From Paenibacillus sp. FSL R7-0345 (GTDB taxonomy: Bacteria; Bacillota; Bacilli; Paenibacillales; Paenibacillaceae): DNA of 64,000 bases. The stretch spans positions 6,630,501 through 6,694,500 of the forward strand of contig NZ_CP152002.1 of NCBI RefSeq assembly GCF_038595055.1. The letters run 5' to 3'. The position numbers were made by a program, and so were the translations under genes. The stretch's first letter is position 1. Every line of letters begins with the position of its first letter. Below, piece by piece: positions 53,776 through 62,329 of the stretch. Below the pieces are notes generated by a model. The model was not told the origin of the DNA. It did no database searches and worked only from the letters and a program-made list of their open reading frames with translations.

Positions 53776-54636
53776 TTAAGCTCCCCTGGCTCCGGCCATA
53801 AAGTACTCCACACCCTGCAGCAAGTCTGCCGGCAGTTCATCCAGCTGTAAATCTGCCCTCAACTCAAGCAGCACCCGTTCACGGTCAGCCCCGAAGACCT
53901 CTGCCAGCCGGGCTATCCGTTCCCAGGGTGCCAGATCAGCCCGGAACTCCGCCCCGCTCATCGGAACACCATGGGATTCCACCAGCCAGTCTGCTCCGAA
54001 GCTATAGGCGGTTTCCAGCAGTCTGAGAAACTCTATACTGCTGTACATGCGCGGCCCCCCGTATACAGACGGTCCAAGCGCATCGCCCAGAAACAGTACT
54101 TTGTCTTCCCTGACATACAGTACACAGGAATCTGCAGCATGGTCGCCTCCGACATGACGGAGCTCGCAGCTCACATCTCCGAGATCAATAACAAGGCTGT
54201 GAGTAAAAAGAATATCCGGTTTACCGACAGTAATCTGCCTCGCTTCACCGTATTCAAGACGAATATGCTGTGCACTTTCTCTGCTGATAATCTCTGCCTG
54301 CACCAGCTCCTCCAGTTCCTCATCCGACCATCCCCGTCCGCTTAGGCCGCCCAGCACCCCGGCCGTTTTCTCATGGGCAATAACCGGAACATTCCAGGCG
54401 CTTATCCCGAAGCTGTGATCCCAGTGCCAATGCGTCAGCACGAGCAGATCCGGCTGGCGAAACCCCCGTCTGTCCAGTTCCTCACGGAAGCAGTCTGCAT
54501 GAGCAGGTGATGCGCCAGCATCCATTAATAACGTCCGGCCCCCGCCGGCAATGGCCGCGAGCACCGGCCGGTCAGTTTCATGCTCCGCATGCATAATCAC
54601 AATATGCGGACTGATCTGTTCAAACCTGTGGTCCAT
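53776..54636 (-). CDS. Metallo-beta-lactamase-fold hydrolase
   Basis: The 286-residue protein has the metal motif THWHWDHS (HxHxDH), further ligands in HVGGDHAADS and FLGDALGP, and a C-terminal His in VESHGVPM. The family covers glyoxalase II, lactonases, and other hydrolases of esters, thioesters or phosphodiesters; the substrate is not readable. ATG 54636 follows AGGAGGAAA; an earlier in-frame start is not preceded by a ribosome binding site. Convergent with the GGDEF gene and divergent from the DUF72 gene. Confidence 0.85.
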   Translation of the reverse strand: MDHRFEQISPHIVIMHAEHETDRPVLAAIAGGGRTLLMDAGASPAHADCFREELDRRGFRQPDLLVLTHWHWDHSFGISAWNVPVIAHEKTAGVLGGLSGRGWSDEELEELVQAEIISRESAQHIRLEYGEARQITVGKPDILFTHSLVIDLGDVSCELRHVGGDHAADSCVLYVREDKVLFLGDALGPSVYGGPRMYSSIEFLRLLETAYSFGADWLVESHGVPMSGAEFRADLAPWERIARLAEVFGADRERVLLELRADLQLDELPADLLQGVEYFMAGARGA

Positions 54637-54889
54637 TTTCAGGTTTCCTCCTATAACATTAATTAGGCTTAGGACAGGCCGGCCAAGTATATCCCTGCAT
54701 TCTTTTGGCGATAAAGGCACCCATAGCGATATGACCGGATGCCCGCCTTTTGCCGCCGTATCCCCCATGTTGCCCTAGATACAGGGATTAATCAACACTG
54801 TTTGTTTGCAGCAGTACAATTTAAGTTTAATAAGAAATAGCTAATCTCCTCACTCCATTACACAAGACAGCCGCAAGGGGGAAAATGCG

Positions 54890-55735
54890 ATGATCAAAAT
54901 CGGGCTAACCGGCTTCGGTGACCACGATGAGCTGTACGGCAAAATCAAGCCGGCCGAACGCCTCCCTGCCTACAGCGCCCATTTTCCCATCGTGGAAATC
55001 GACAGCTCCTTTTATGCGGTACAGCCGGTCCGTAATTATGTAAAGTGGGCCTCACAAACCCCGGATGACTTTCAGTTTATCGTAAAGGCCTATCAGGGAA
55101 TGACCGGACATCTGCGCGGTAAAAAGAATTACTACGATTCCACCGGTGAGATGTACGAAGCGTTTCATCACTCCATCGCCCCAGTGCGGGAGGCCGGCAA
55201 ACTGGCTATGACCCTGTTCCAGTTCCCGCCATGGTTTGACTGCACCAAGGAAAATGTGGATTTTCTGCGTGAGGTCAAAGAACGGATGCTGGATGTTCCG
55301 TCAGCGGCGGAATTCCGCAATGAGTCCTGGTACAGCCCGGAAATGCGCGACAGAACACTCGGCTTTCTGGAACGCGAAGGCTGGATTCACACCGTAGCCG
55401 ATGAGCCGCAGGCGGGCTCAGGCTCCATCCCGATTGTCCCTGTAGCGACAAACCCCGATATCACTTATGTCCGGCTGCACGGCCGCAATGTCCAGGGCTG
55501 GAACCAGAGCAGCCACCCTGACTGGCGCAAGCTGCGCTATCTGTACCGTTACAGCACAGAAGAACTTATGGAATGGCGGGACCGCCTGCTGGAGCTGGAA
55601 AAAAGCTGCCGTGAGCTGTACGTGGTCTTCAACAATAATTCTGCAGGTGACGCTACCCCTAACGCAAAAGAGCTCCAGGCGCTGCTGGGAATCGACGGCG
55701 GCCTGGCCCCGCTTCAGCTGGACCTGTTTAACTGA
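54890..55735 (+). CDS. DUF72-family protein
   Basis: The 281-residue protein has the family features: GLTGFGDHDELYG at the N-terminus, VEIDSSFYAVQP, FQFPPWFDCT, AAEFRNESWYS, and YVRLHGRNVQGWN with the Arg-Leu-His-Gly motif. The fold is a TIM barrel; function is unknown, with suspected roles in nucleic acid or stress responses. ATG after AAGGGGG. It is followed after 34 bp by the alpha-amylase gene, so the two are likely one transcript. C-terminal PLQLDLFN is typical of DUF72. Confidence 0.9.
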   Translation: MIKIGLTGFGDHDELYGKIKPAERLPAYSAHFPIVEIDSSFYAVQPVRNYVKWASQTPDDFQFIVKAYQGMTGHLRGKKNYYDSTGEMYEAFHHSIAPVREAGKLAMTLFQFPPWFDCTKENVDFLREVKERMLDVPSAAEFRNESWYSPEMRDRTLGFLEREGWIHTVADEPQAGSGSIPIVPVATNPDITYVRLHGRNVQGWNQSSHPDWRKLRYLYRYSTEELMEWRDRLLELEKSCRELYVVFNNNSAGDATPNAKELQALLGIDGGLAPLQLDLFN

Positions 55736-55769
55736 GTACCCGTCCCTACATATTAGGAGGTTATTAGAG

Positions 55770-57287
55770 ATGAAGAGAAACCATACGATGATGCAGTTTT
55801 TTGAGTGGCATGTTGAAGCGGACGGGCAACACTGGAAGCGGCTGGCTGAGATGGCCCCGGATATCAAGGCAGCCTATATGGATTCGGTCTGGGTTCCGCC
55901 GGTAACCAAGGCTGTCTCCGGCGAAGATACCGGATACGGAGTATACGATCTCTATGACCTGGGAGAGTTCGACCAGAAAGGCTCGATCCGGACCAAATAC
56001 GGTACAAAGCAGGAGCTGGTTGAGGCGATTGCCGAGTGCCTGAAGAACGGCATTGCCGTCTATGTGGATCTCGTTATGAACCATAAAGCCGGTGCTGATG
56101 AGACGGAGGTGTTCCAGGTCATTGAGGTGGACCCGAATGACCGCAACAAGGATATTTCCGAGCCTTTTGAGATTGAGGGCTGGACCAAGTTCAACTTCCC
56201 GGGACGCGGCGAGGAGTATTCCGCCTTCAAATGGGATCACACCCATTTTAACGGCACCGACTTTGACGCCAAAGAAGGCCGGACCGGCGTATTCCGGATC
56301 AACGGCCAGAACAGGGCTTGGAACCAGAATGTGGACGACGAATTCGGCAATTACGATTACCTGATGTTCGCCAACATTGACTACCTTCATGAGGATGTTA
56401 AACGGGAGATGCTGGACTGGGGAAAATGGCTGGTCGATACCCTGCAGTGCAGCGGCTACCGGCTGGATGCCATCAAGCATATCAACCATGAGTTTATTAA
56501 AGAGTTCGCCCAGGAGATGAAAAGAAAGCGCGGCGAGGACTTTTATATCGTCGGCGAGTTCTGGAACTCCAATCTCGAAGCCTGCCGCGAATTCCTCAAT
56601 ACGGTTGATTATCAGATCGATTTGTTCGATGTATCCCTGCATTACAAGCTCTATTCCGCTTCTCTTGCAGGCCGGGATTTTGATCTGACGAAAATTTTTG
56701 AGGATACGCTGGTCCAGACCCATCCGCTGAATGCCGTGACATTCGTGGACAACCACGATTCACAGCCTCATGAGGCGCTGGAATCCTGGGTTGGCGACTG
56801 GTTCAAGCAAAGCGCATACGCGCTCATTCTGCTCCGCCGTGACGGTTACCCTGTTGTCTTCTATGGTGATTACTATGGAATTGGCGGTCCGACTCCGGTT
56901 GATCCGAAGAAGGCCGCCATTGATCCGCTGCTCTATACCCGGTATCACAAGGCCTACGGCGAGCAGGATGATTACTTCGATCATCCCAACACCATCGGCT
57001 GGGTGCGCCGCGGTGTGGAAGAACTGCCAGGTTCCGGCTGTGCAGTAGTCATCTCAAACGGCGATGACGGCGAGAAGCGGATGTTCCTTGGCGAAGAACG
57101 GGCCGGGGAGGTCTGGACGGATTTCACCCGGAACCGCGAGGAGACCATAACCATCGGTGAAGACGGCTGGGCTGTATTTCCGGTAAATGGCGGCAGCGTA
57201 TCTGTCTGGGCGCTGCCGGACCAGGAGGATGCCGAGCAGGAAGATGCTGGACAGGAGCAGGGTGCTGACAGCGCGGAGAAGCATTAA
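55770..57287 (+). CDS. Cytoplasmic alpha-amylase (GH13)
   Basis: The 505-residue enzyme has no signal peptide, begins NHTMMQFFEWH and keeps all GH13 motifs: VYVDLVMNHKAG, GYRLDAIKHI with nucleophile D233, VGEFWN with acid/base E263, and FVDNHDSQP with D330. Spacing matches the Bacillus licheniformis-type GH13_5 enzymes. The C-terminal tail is acidic and Gln-rich (EDAEQEDAGQEQGADSAEKH). It should cleave maltodextrins or glycogen inside the cell. ATG after AGGAGG, 34 bp after the DUF72 gene. Terminator follows. Confidence 0.93.
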   Translation: MKRNHTMMQFFEWHVEADGQHWKRLAEMAPDIKAAYMDSVWVPPVTKAVSGEDTGYGVYDLYDLGEFDQKGSIRTKYGTKQELVEAIAECLKNGIAVYVDLVMNHKAGADETEVFQVIEVDPNDRNKDISEPFEIEGWTKFNFPGRGEEYSAFKWDHTHFNGTDFDAKEGRTGVFRINGQNRAWNQNVDDEFGNYDYLMFANIDYLHEDVKREMLDWGKWLVDTLQCSGYRLDAIKHINHEFIKEFAQEMKRKRGEDFYIVGEFWNSNLEACREFLNTVDYQIDLFDVSLHYKLYSASLAGRDFDLTKIFEDTLVQTHPLNAVTFVDNHDSQPHEALESWVGDWFKQSAYALILLRRDGYPVVFYGDYYGIGGPTPVDPKKAAIDPLLYTRYHKAYGEQDDYFDHPNTIGWVRRGVEELPGSGCAVVISNGDDGEKRMFLGEERAGEVWTDFTRNREETITIGEDGWAVFPVNGGSVSVWALPDQEDAEQEDAGQEQGADSAEKH

Positions 57288-57296
57288 TAACGAAAT

Positions 57297-57340
57297 AGAA
57301 ACGGCCGCCGTCCTGATCCGGACGGCGGCCGTTTTGTTCT
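57297..57340. terminator. Bidirectional terminator between amylase and bioY
   Basis: ACGGCCGCCGTCC pairs perfectly with GGACGGCGGCCGT, followed by TTTTG; convergent genes use it from both sides. Confidence 0.9.
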
Positions 57341-57374
57341 TATAGCCCTACGAGATCTGCAGGCGTCAGCCTGC

Positions 57375-57983
57375 TTAGCGGCTGATCGTCGGCTGATCAC
57401 CCTCAGCCCAGCCCCCGCTGTCACTGTTCAGTATCCGCTCAATCGGATATACCTGCCGAACAGCAGTTACGACACCTGCGCAGAGAACCGCTTTGACAAG
57501 ATCGCCCGGTATAAATGGCCACATTCCTGCAGTCAGCGCCTTGGAGAGGGAATCCATCCCTGTTGAATGGGCCAGCCACCATACCCCTCCGGGATAGACC
57601 AGCAGTGCACCAAATACAATGTTGGCAATTGCCAGCTTGGGAAACGTATATTTATTCTGCTTCATACGCTGGGAGCACAGGCCGATCAGGAAAGCTGCAA
57701 CCGGCCACGAGAAAATATAGCCTGCCGTCGGCCCCACCAGCACCGCCACTCCGCCGCTGCCGCCCATAACCGGGAATCCGGCTGCACAAAGGCCGATGAC
57801 GATAAGCACAGCCAGCGTTCCGTAGCGCGCTCCAAGCACCGCACCCGCCAGCATCACCGCCAGTGTCTGCAACGTAATCGGCACGGCCGAGATCGGCAGA
57901 TAGATTTTGAGAAAACTGAGTGCAATCATGACTCCGGCAAATAATGCGCTGAAGATCAGGCCGCGAGTCGTCCATTTTTTCAT
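57375..57983 (-). CDS. bioY: Biotin transporter substrate-binding subunit BioY
   Basis: The 202-residue membrane protein has six helices and BioY signatures: PISAVPITLQTLAVMLAGAVLG, GGSGGVAVLVGPTAGYIFSW and FIPGDLVKAVL. BioY is the S-component of biotin ECF transporters. It lies divergent from an ECF ATPase/EcfT module, which may energise it. No BirA-type operator was recognised in the 124-bp gap. ATG after CGGGGG; the promoter at 58013-58041 serves it. Confidence 0.93.
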   Translation of the reverse strand: MKKWTTRGLIFSALFAGVMIALSFLKIYLPISAVPITLQTLAVMLAGAVLGARYGTLAVLIVIGLCAAGFPVMGGSGGVAVLVGPTAGYIFSWPVAAFLIGLCSQRMKQNKYTFPKLAIANIVFGALLVYPGGVWWLAHSTGMDSLSKALTAGMWPFIPGDLVKAVLCAGVVTAVRQVYPIERILNSDSGGWAEGDQPTISR

Positions 57984-58012
57984 TATCAGAAGGCCCCCGT
58001 AATTTTAGAAAC

Positions 58013-58041
58013 ACTATATCATCCCGGTCTGTATACATCAA
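58013..58041 (-). promoter_or_regulatory. Promoter of bioY
   Basis: Minus-strand TTGATG (58036-58041), 17-bp spacer, TATAGT (58013-58018), 30 bp before the bioY start codon. Confidence 0.6.
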
Positions 58042-58053
58042 TCTTTAAATTTT

Positions 58054-58062
58054 TGCTATAAT
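58054..58062 (+). promoter_or_regulatory. Extended -10 promoter of the ECF operon
   Basis: TGC directly before TATAAT (58057-58062) makes an extended -10 box; no strong -35. It lies 46 bp before the first ECF gene. Confidence 0.5.
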
Positions 58063-58107
58063 CAAGAGCAATTGTGGACTAATGGTGTGAAGGAAGCAGG
58101 TATAACG

Positions 58108-58920
58108 ATGATTACAGCGCAAAATATAGCCTTCTCCTACCGGGACGGCCAGCGCAGGCTGCCGGTATTACAGGGGATTTCCATACATATCGCCCGCGGT
58201 GAATGGGTCGCCCTGACCGGAGCGAACGGCTGCGGCAAGTCATCCCTGATCCGGATGTTTAACGGTCTGAATATCCCGTCCGCCGGCAATCTGCATGCGG
58301 CCGGCCTTGATCTCCGGTCTGCGGCAAACCGCGCAGCCGTGAAACAGCATATCCAGCTTGTATTTCAGAATCCCGAATCCCAGAACATCGGCTCCACGCC
58401 TTATGAGGATGTTGCCTTCGGGCTGGAGAACCGCGGGCTGGCCCGGGGTGAAATGGATGCGCAGATCCGCCGGGTGCTGCAGCAGGTAGGGCTGGCCCAT
58501 AAATGGGCCGATGAGATTACTGCCCTTTCCGGCGGGGAACGCCAGCGTCTGGCTGTTGCCTGCTGCCTGGCCTTACAGGCAGAGATGATTATCTTCGATG
58601 AGGCCACATCGATGCTGGACCCTGCCGGGCGGAGCCGCATTATGGAGCTGGCCCGGGATTTATGGCGCCGGGGAACCACGATTCTGTGGGTGACCCAGCG
58701 TCCGGAGGAGCTCGCCGAGAGCCCGAGGGTCGCCGTAATGGAGCAGGGAACAATGCGCTATGACGGTGATCCGCGAACCCTGTTCTACAGCTCCGGGCTC
58801 CCGGAGCTGCTCGGCTGGGAGCCGCCGCCGGTCATCCGGATCGGCCGGCTGCTGCAGTCGCGCGGCTGGCCCCTGGAACTGCTCCCGCTAACTGAGCAGG
58901 AACTGGAGGCCGTGTTATGA
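58108..58920 (+). CDS. ECF transporter ATPase EcfA1
   Basis: The 270-residue ATPase has Walker A TGANGCGKSS, Q-loop FQNPESQNIGSTPYEDVAFG, signature LSGGERQRLAVA, Walker B IIFDEATSMLDP and switch region in VTQRPEE (His replaced by Gln). This is the EcfA/CbiO type. It is cotranscribed with the EcfA2-EcfT fusion (4-bp overlap, GTTATGAG). Substrate depends on the S-component; BioY is the closest candidate. Start ATG 58108, AGGT before it. Confidence 0.92.
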   Translation: MITAQNIAFSYRDGQRRLPVLQGISIHIARGEWVALTGANGCGKSSLIRMFNGLNIPSAGNLHAAGLDLRSAANRAAVKQHIQLVFQNPESQNIGSTPYEDVAFGLENRGLARGEMDAQIRRVLQQVGLAHKWADEITALSGGERQRLAVACCLALQAEMIIFDEATSMLDPAGRSRIMELARDLWRRGTTILWVTQRPEELAESPRVAVMEQGTMRYDGDPRTLFYSSGLPELLGWEPPPVIRIGRLLQSRGWPLELLPLTEQELEAVL

Positions 58921-60650
58921 GCATAAGGGCAGAGAAGGTTTACTACGAATACGATACCGCTGCCGCTGCTCTGCGGGATGTTAATCTGGAGATCAGCAGC
59001 GGCACCCTGGCCATCCTCTGCGGAGTGACCGGCAGCGGAAAGTCTACTCTGCTGCGGCTGCTGTCCGGGCTCGATACGCCCTCTTCGGGCAGGATTTTTT
59101 ATGCCGGTAAGGCAGACGGGGCGCCTAAAGTATCCATAGTGTTCCAGCAGCCGGAAACTCAGCTGTTTGCCGGCACCGTGCACAAAGAAATGGAATACGG
59201 CCTTGAGCAGCACGGTGTACCCAAAGTACAACGGCTGGAGCTGATCCGCAGCGCCATGTCCAGAGCCGGGCTGCCTTATGAAATCTTCGCCGGCCGCTCC
59301 CCTTTCCTGCTCAGCGGCGGGGAGAAGCGGCGGCTGTGCATCGCCGCCGCCCTTGCTGTGCAGCCGGAGCTGCTGATTCTCGATGAGCCGACGGCGGGGC
59401 TTGATCCGCAGTCTGCTCATTCGCTGCTGCAGCTGGTGCAGCAATTAAGGGCAGAAGGCATCACCCTGATCATCGGCACACATGAGCTGGACAGCCTGCT
59501 CCCGCTGGCCGACCAGGCGGTCGTAATGCACCGGGGAACCGTGCATTACGACGGGCCGCCGGCGAAGCTTGCAGCAGACCATCAGCTGCTCCGGGCGGCA
59601 GGACTGGAACCGCCTGCGTACTCGCGTATTGGAGACAGACTCCGCCGGCAGGGGCTGCTGGCGGAGCAGCCGGGCAGCATCGAAGAGCTGCTGGCCGGAC
59701 TGGCACTGCTGCCGGTGCCTCCGGCTGGCGGCGGTTCAGCTGAGACACAGGAGCCGTACGGTACTGCTGGAGTTAGTTCTGCGGAGCCGCATGAGCATGG
59801 CGGTGCTGCAGTCGGTGATTCAGCGGAGATACGTGAACCATATGGGGTTACGGGCGGTAGGCCGGGAGAAAACCAGGACAGGAAATCTGCCCGCCGGGCC
59901 CGCTGGAAAGAGCTGGACCCCCGGGTCAAATGGCTGGGGATGCTGCTTGGGTCTCTGATTGTACTAGGCATGAACAGTCTGCCGCCATTGCTGCTGGCAG
60001 CACTCCTGATTGGCGGATTAATCAGCTCAGCGGCGCTTCCCTGGAGCAGAACAGTCCGGTTCTTCCGCCCCTTCCTGCTGATGTTCCTGTTCCTGTGGCT
60101 GCTGTCTGCGCTGGACTGGAATTCTCCCGACCTCGCGCTCGGGCCGGTCGGGTTCAGTACAGACGGAATGATGCGGGGAGGGCTTAATGTGCTGCGCTTT
60201 CTGCTGCTGATTGCTCTTGGCTTCCTGTTTACAGAGACCACAACAGGCGCGCCGCTGCGCGAAGCGCTGGAATGGGTACTCACTCCGCTCAAGAAGCTTG
60301 GCATCCGTACCCGGGGCTGGTCACTGGCTGTATCAGTTACCCTGCAGTTTGTCCCCTGGATTCTCGGTAAGCTGAATCAGCTGCAGCTGGCACTGAAATC
60401 GCGCGGTAAACCGCAGCAAGGTCTCGCCCGCTGGACTCCGCGTCAGGTCGGCATGCTCATCGTGCCGCTCCTGATCCTAGTCATCAGCATGGGGGATGAG
60501 CTGGCCACAGCCGTTGAATCGCGGGGCTATGACCCTAAAAAGGCCAGGACACCGGCATACACGCTGAACTGGAAGTCCGCGGATACACTGGCGCTGGCCT
60601 GTGTTGTTCTTACAGCAGCTGTGCTGTGGTGGTTCTCCCTGATCAGCTGA
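58917..60650 (+). CDS. EcfA2-EcfT fusion protein
   Basis: The 577-residue protein joins two subunits that are normally separate. Residues 1-230 are an ECF ATPase (Walker A GVTGSGKST, Q-loop FQQPETQLFAG, LSGGEKRRL, LILDEPTAGLDP, GTHELDS with switch His). A linker of about 90 residues follows, containing a degenerate repeat (SAETQEPYGTAGV and SAEIREPYGVTGG). From about 325 it is EcfT: five membrane helices and two coupling motifs, KSRGKPQQ and ESRGYDPKK. The frame is continuous and in phase throughout. The fusion ties one ATPase to the scaffold, so stoichiometry with EcfA1 would be fixed at 1:1:1. Ends 8 bp inside the convergent nitroreductase gene. Confidence 0.9.
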   Translation: MSIRAEKVYYEYDTAAAALRDVNLEISSGTLAILCGVTGSGKSTLLRLLSGLDTPSSGRIFYAGKADGAPKVSIVFQQPETQLFAGTVHKEMEYGLEQHGVPKVQRLELIRSAMSRAGLPYEIFAGRSPFLLSGGEKRRLCIAAALAVQPELLILDEPTAGLDPQSAHSLLQLVQQLRAEGITLIIGTHELDSLLPLADQAVVMHRGTVHYDGPPAKLAADHQLLRAAGLEPPAYSRIGDRLRRQGLLAEQPGSIEELLAGLALLPVPPAGGGSAETQEPYGTAGVSSAEPHEHGGAAVGDSAEIREPYGVTGGRPGENQDRKSARRARWKELDPRVKWLGMLLGSLIVLGMNSLPPLLLAALLIGGLISSAALPWSRTVRFFRPFLLMFLFLWLLSALDWNSPDLALGPVGFSTDGMMRGGLNVLRFLLLIALGFLFTETTTGAPLREALEWVLTPLKKLGIRTRGWSLAVSVTLQFVPWILGKLNQLQLALKSRGKPQQGLARWTPRQVGMLIVPLLILVISMGDELATAVESRGYDPKKARTPAYTLNWKSADTLALACVVLTAAVLWWFSLIS

Positions 60651-61506
60651 GTTTGTAGCTCAGCATGTATTCTGTGTGCTGGTCGATGACACCCAGCTGC
60701 GGGTCGCGCATTGTCCAGACTCCCGGAATGCCCAGTTCCTTGCAGGCCAGCTCAAAATTGCAGGCAGCTATCCCGATATCGATCCGCTGCATTTCAAAAC
60801 CAAGCTTATTCCCGCTGTAATTCGGCGTATGCTGCAGATAGAAATGGATCTCCTGCCGGTCTGCAGACAGCACAGCCCGCCATGGCTGCTTATTGGAAGC
60901 TGACGGGCCGAGCCGGACCATCTCCAGTGCGGCAGCCAGGCTGCCGGCATCCCCGGGCGCCAGCAGATGTTCGAAGCTGGCGTCATAATATAAGTCCCGC
61001 CACGGCTTCTTCTGGTCCGCCTTGACCACATAACGCATAGTAGCGTCCAGCAGCCGCTGCTTCTCACGCGGATAGCCAAGCGGTGTAATACAGGGAATAA
61101 TCTCCCCGGGCTTAGGCGCCAGTTCACGGGTAAACGACCTGCGGTTAAAGGTCCCGCCAATCCAGCAGGTTCCCAGGCCAAGGCCTGTAGCATACAGAAT
61201 CAGCTTATGAAAAATATAACCAAACTCCAGCAGCGCCTTCCGGTCGTTTGTAACGACCCCTACCAGATAGGCCTGCGGATTCTGGATAACACCATAAGCG
61301 CCAAGCTTGATGGCCTTGCTATCCTCGCCGCCGCCTTTGGCCCAGACCCATTCTACCCCGGCTGTCCCGCCGAAGGGACCGCGCAGATTCTCCTCCTGCC
61401 GCAGATAATCCATAATGGCTGCATGCACTTTTTCCCCGATCGGGGTCGTCTCATAAGTGCGTACCGATTTACGTTTTTCAATAATATCCATTACCGTCAT
61501 ATCCAT
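60643..61506 (-). CDS. Nitroreductase-family FMN protein
   Basis: The 287-residue protein begins with the nitroreductase start DIIEKRKSVRTYE, has GYIFHKLILYATGLGLGTCWIGG (FMN-contacting) and RLGPSASNKQPWR. It is longer than the 200-residue NfsB type, with two nitroreductase-like halves, as in the Acg/TM1586-like family (PF14512). Members reduce nitro compounds, quinones or act as FMN storage. ATG 61506 after AAAGGGG. A palindrome TTAACGCGTTAA sits just upstream of its -10 box. Confidence 0.85.
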   Translation of the reverse strand: MDMTVMDIIEKRKSVRTYETTPIGEKVHAAIMDYLRQEENLRGPFGGTAGVEWVWAKGGGEDSKAIKLGAYGVIQNPQAYLVGVVTNDRKALLEFGYIFHKLILYATGLGLGTCWIGGTFNRRSFTRELAPKPGEIIPCITPLGYPREKQRLLDATMRYVVKADQKKPWRDLYYDASFEHLLAPGDAGSLAAALEMVRLGPSASNKQPWRAVLSADRQEIHFYLQHTPNYSGNKLGFEMQRIDIGIAACNFELACKELGIPGVWTMRDPQLGVIDQHTEYMLSYKLS

Positions 61507-61528
61507 AAGCCCGGCCCCTTTTCACCAC

Positions 61529-61552
61529 ATTATAATTGCATTAACGCGTTAA
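61529..61552 (-). promoter_or_regulatory. Promoter and palindromic operator of the nitroreductase gene
   Basis: Minus-strand TATAAT (61529-61534) with the perfect palindrome TTAACGCGTTAA (61541-61552) in the spacer position. No clear -35. Confidence 0.5.
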
Positions 61553-61706
61553 AGTTGTAGTTATGATTAAGAACTCACTGAAGCTGCTAAGCGTTAGAGT
61601 TCGTAACTTTTTTCACAACCTAATTTTAACATTTGTACGGGTTAATGCATAGCCGCTGGCAGTTCATTCAGAGGGGATTTTTAGCTATATTAAAGCTTTG
61701 GAAAAC

Positions 61707-61749
61707 TTATCCTCAAGGTTATGCACAGCTTATCCACAACTGAGGATAA
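61707..61749. promoter_or_regulatory. Cluster of four DnaA-box-like 9-mers
   Basis: TTATCCTCA (61707-61715), TTATGCACA (61719-61727), TTATCCACA (61730-61738, the consensus DnaA box) on the plus strand, and TTATCCTCA on the minus strand (61741-61749). Spacing is 11-12 bp, about one helical turn. The rest of 61553-61768 shows no gene. Confidence 0.5.
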
Positions 61750-61768
61750 AACTGTATTTTTCTGTTAT

Positions 61769-61810
61769 AAAAAAAGGACCTCCCTCACGGCAAAGGATGT
61801 CCTCTTTTTG
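61769..61810 (-). terminator. Terminator of the FlxA-like gene
   Basis: Minus strand: AGGACATCC pairs with GGAGGTCCT imperfectly around TTTGCCGTGAG, followed by TTTTTT. Confidence 0.75.
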
Positions 61811-61832
61811 AACTATCTTATTACAGTGCAGA

Positions 61833-62189
61833 TCAGACCCGGATATCGAATCTTCCTTCACTGTCGGTTGTAGCTGTGGCAATCTGTGCTGCGCTGGCAG
61901 CCTTCAAGAGATTGGTGTCTGTTGGTTTTTCAGCCTGTGCGCTTTGCGCCGCTTCAGAAGAACTGCTGCTGCTCTTGGACTTCCGGGCGATCTGCGCTTC
62001 AATCTGCTTAATCTGCTGCTCCAGCTGCTTTGTCTTGGTTTCCTTGGTCTTTTCGTCGTCCTTGCTGGCCTCGACCTTTTCGAGGTCGGCTTCCAGCTTC
62101 GCTTTTTGTTTCTCAAGTGCACCGGTGTCAGTGGCACTGGATGAAGTATAGGAAGCGGAAGCTGTGGATGTTGCAGATGAAATATTCAT
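61833..62189 (-). CDS. FlxA-like coiled-coil protein
   Basis: From ATG 62189 the protein has 118 residues: a Ser/Thr-rich N-terminus, a central coiled coil (LEKQKAKLEADLEKVEASKDD, then KTKQLEQQIKQIEAQIARK) and a Ser/Ala-rich tail. This fits the FlxA-like family, small proteins of unknown function, some linked to flagellar regulons. ATG is preceded by AAGGGGG. It has a terminator after it and lies 140 bp downstream of the broken MFS gene on the same strand. Confidence 0.75.
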   Translation of the reverse strand: MNISSATSTASASYTSSSATDTGALEKQKAKLEADLEKVEASKDDEKTKETKTKQLEQQIKQIEAQIARKSKSSSSSSEAAQSAQAEKPTDTNLLKAASAAQIATATTDSEGRFDIRV

Positions 62190-62329
62190 ACTCGTTCCCC
62201 CTTTCACCTTTCAATATATACCCTTTGCCAAAATATAACGTTAAAATGGGCTGAAGGTTTGCTGAAAGTATGGGGATGGTGCACTTCAGGCAAAGGCGGA
62301 CAGCAGTAAAACGGTGAGATCTCTGCGGC

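Noticed and set aside
55764-56756. 330-codon minus-strand frame
   Set aside because: Antisense to the alpha-amylase, whose catalytic residues are all present.
57984-58107. BirA operator between bioY and the ECF genes
   Set aside because: No TTGTTAAC-type inverted repeat is present.
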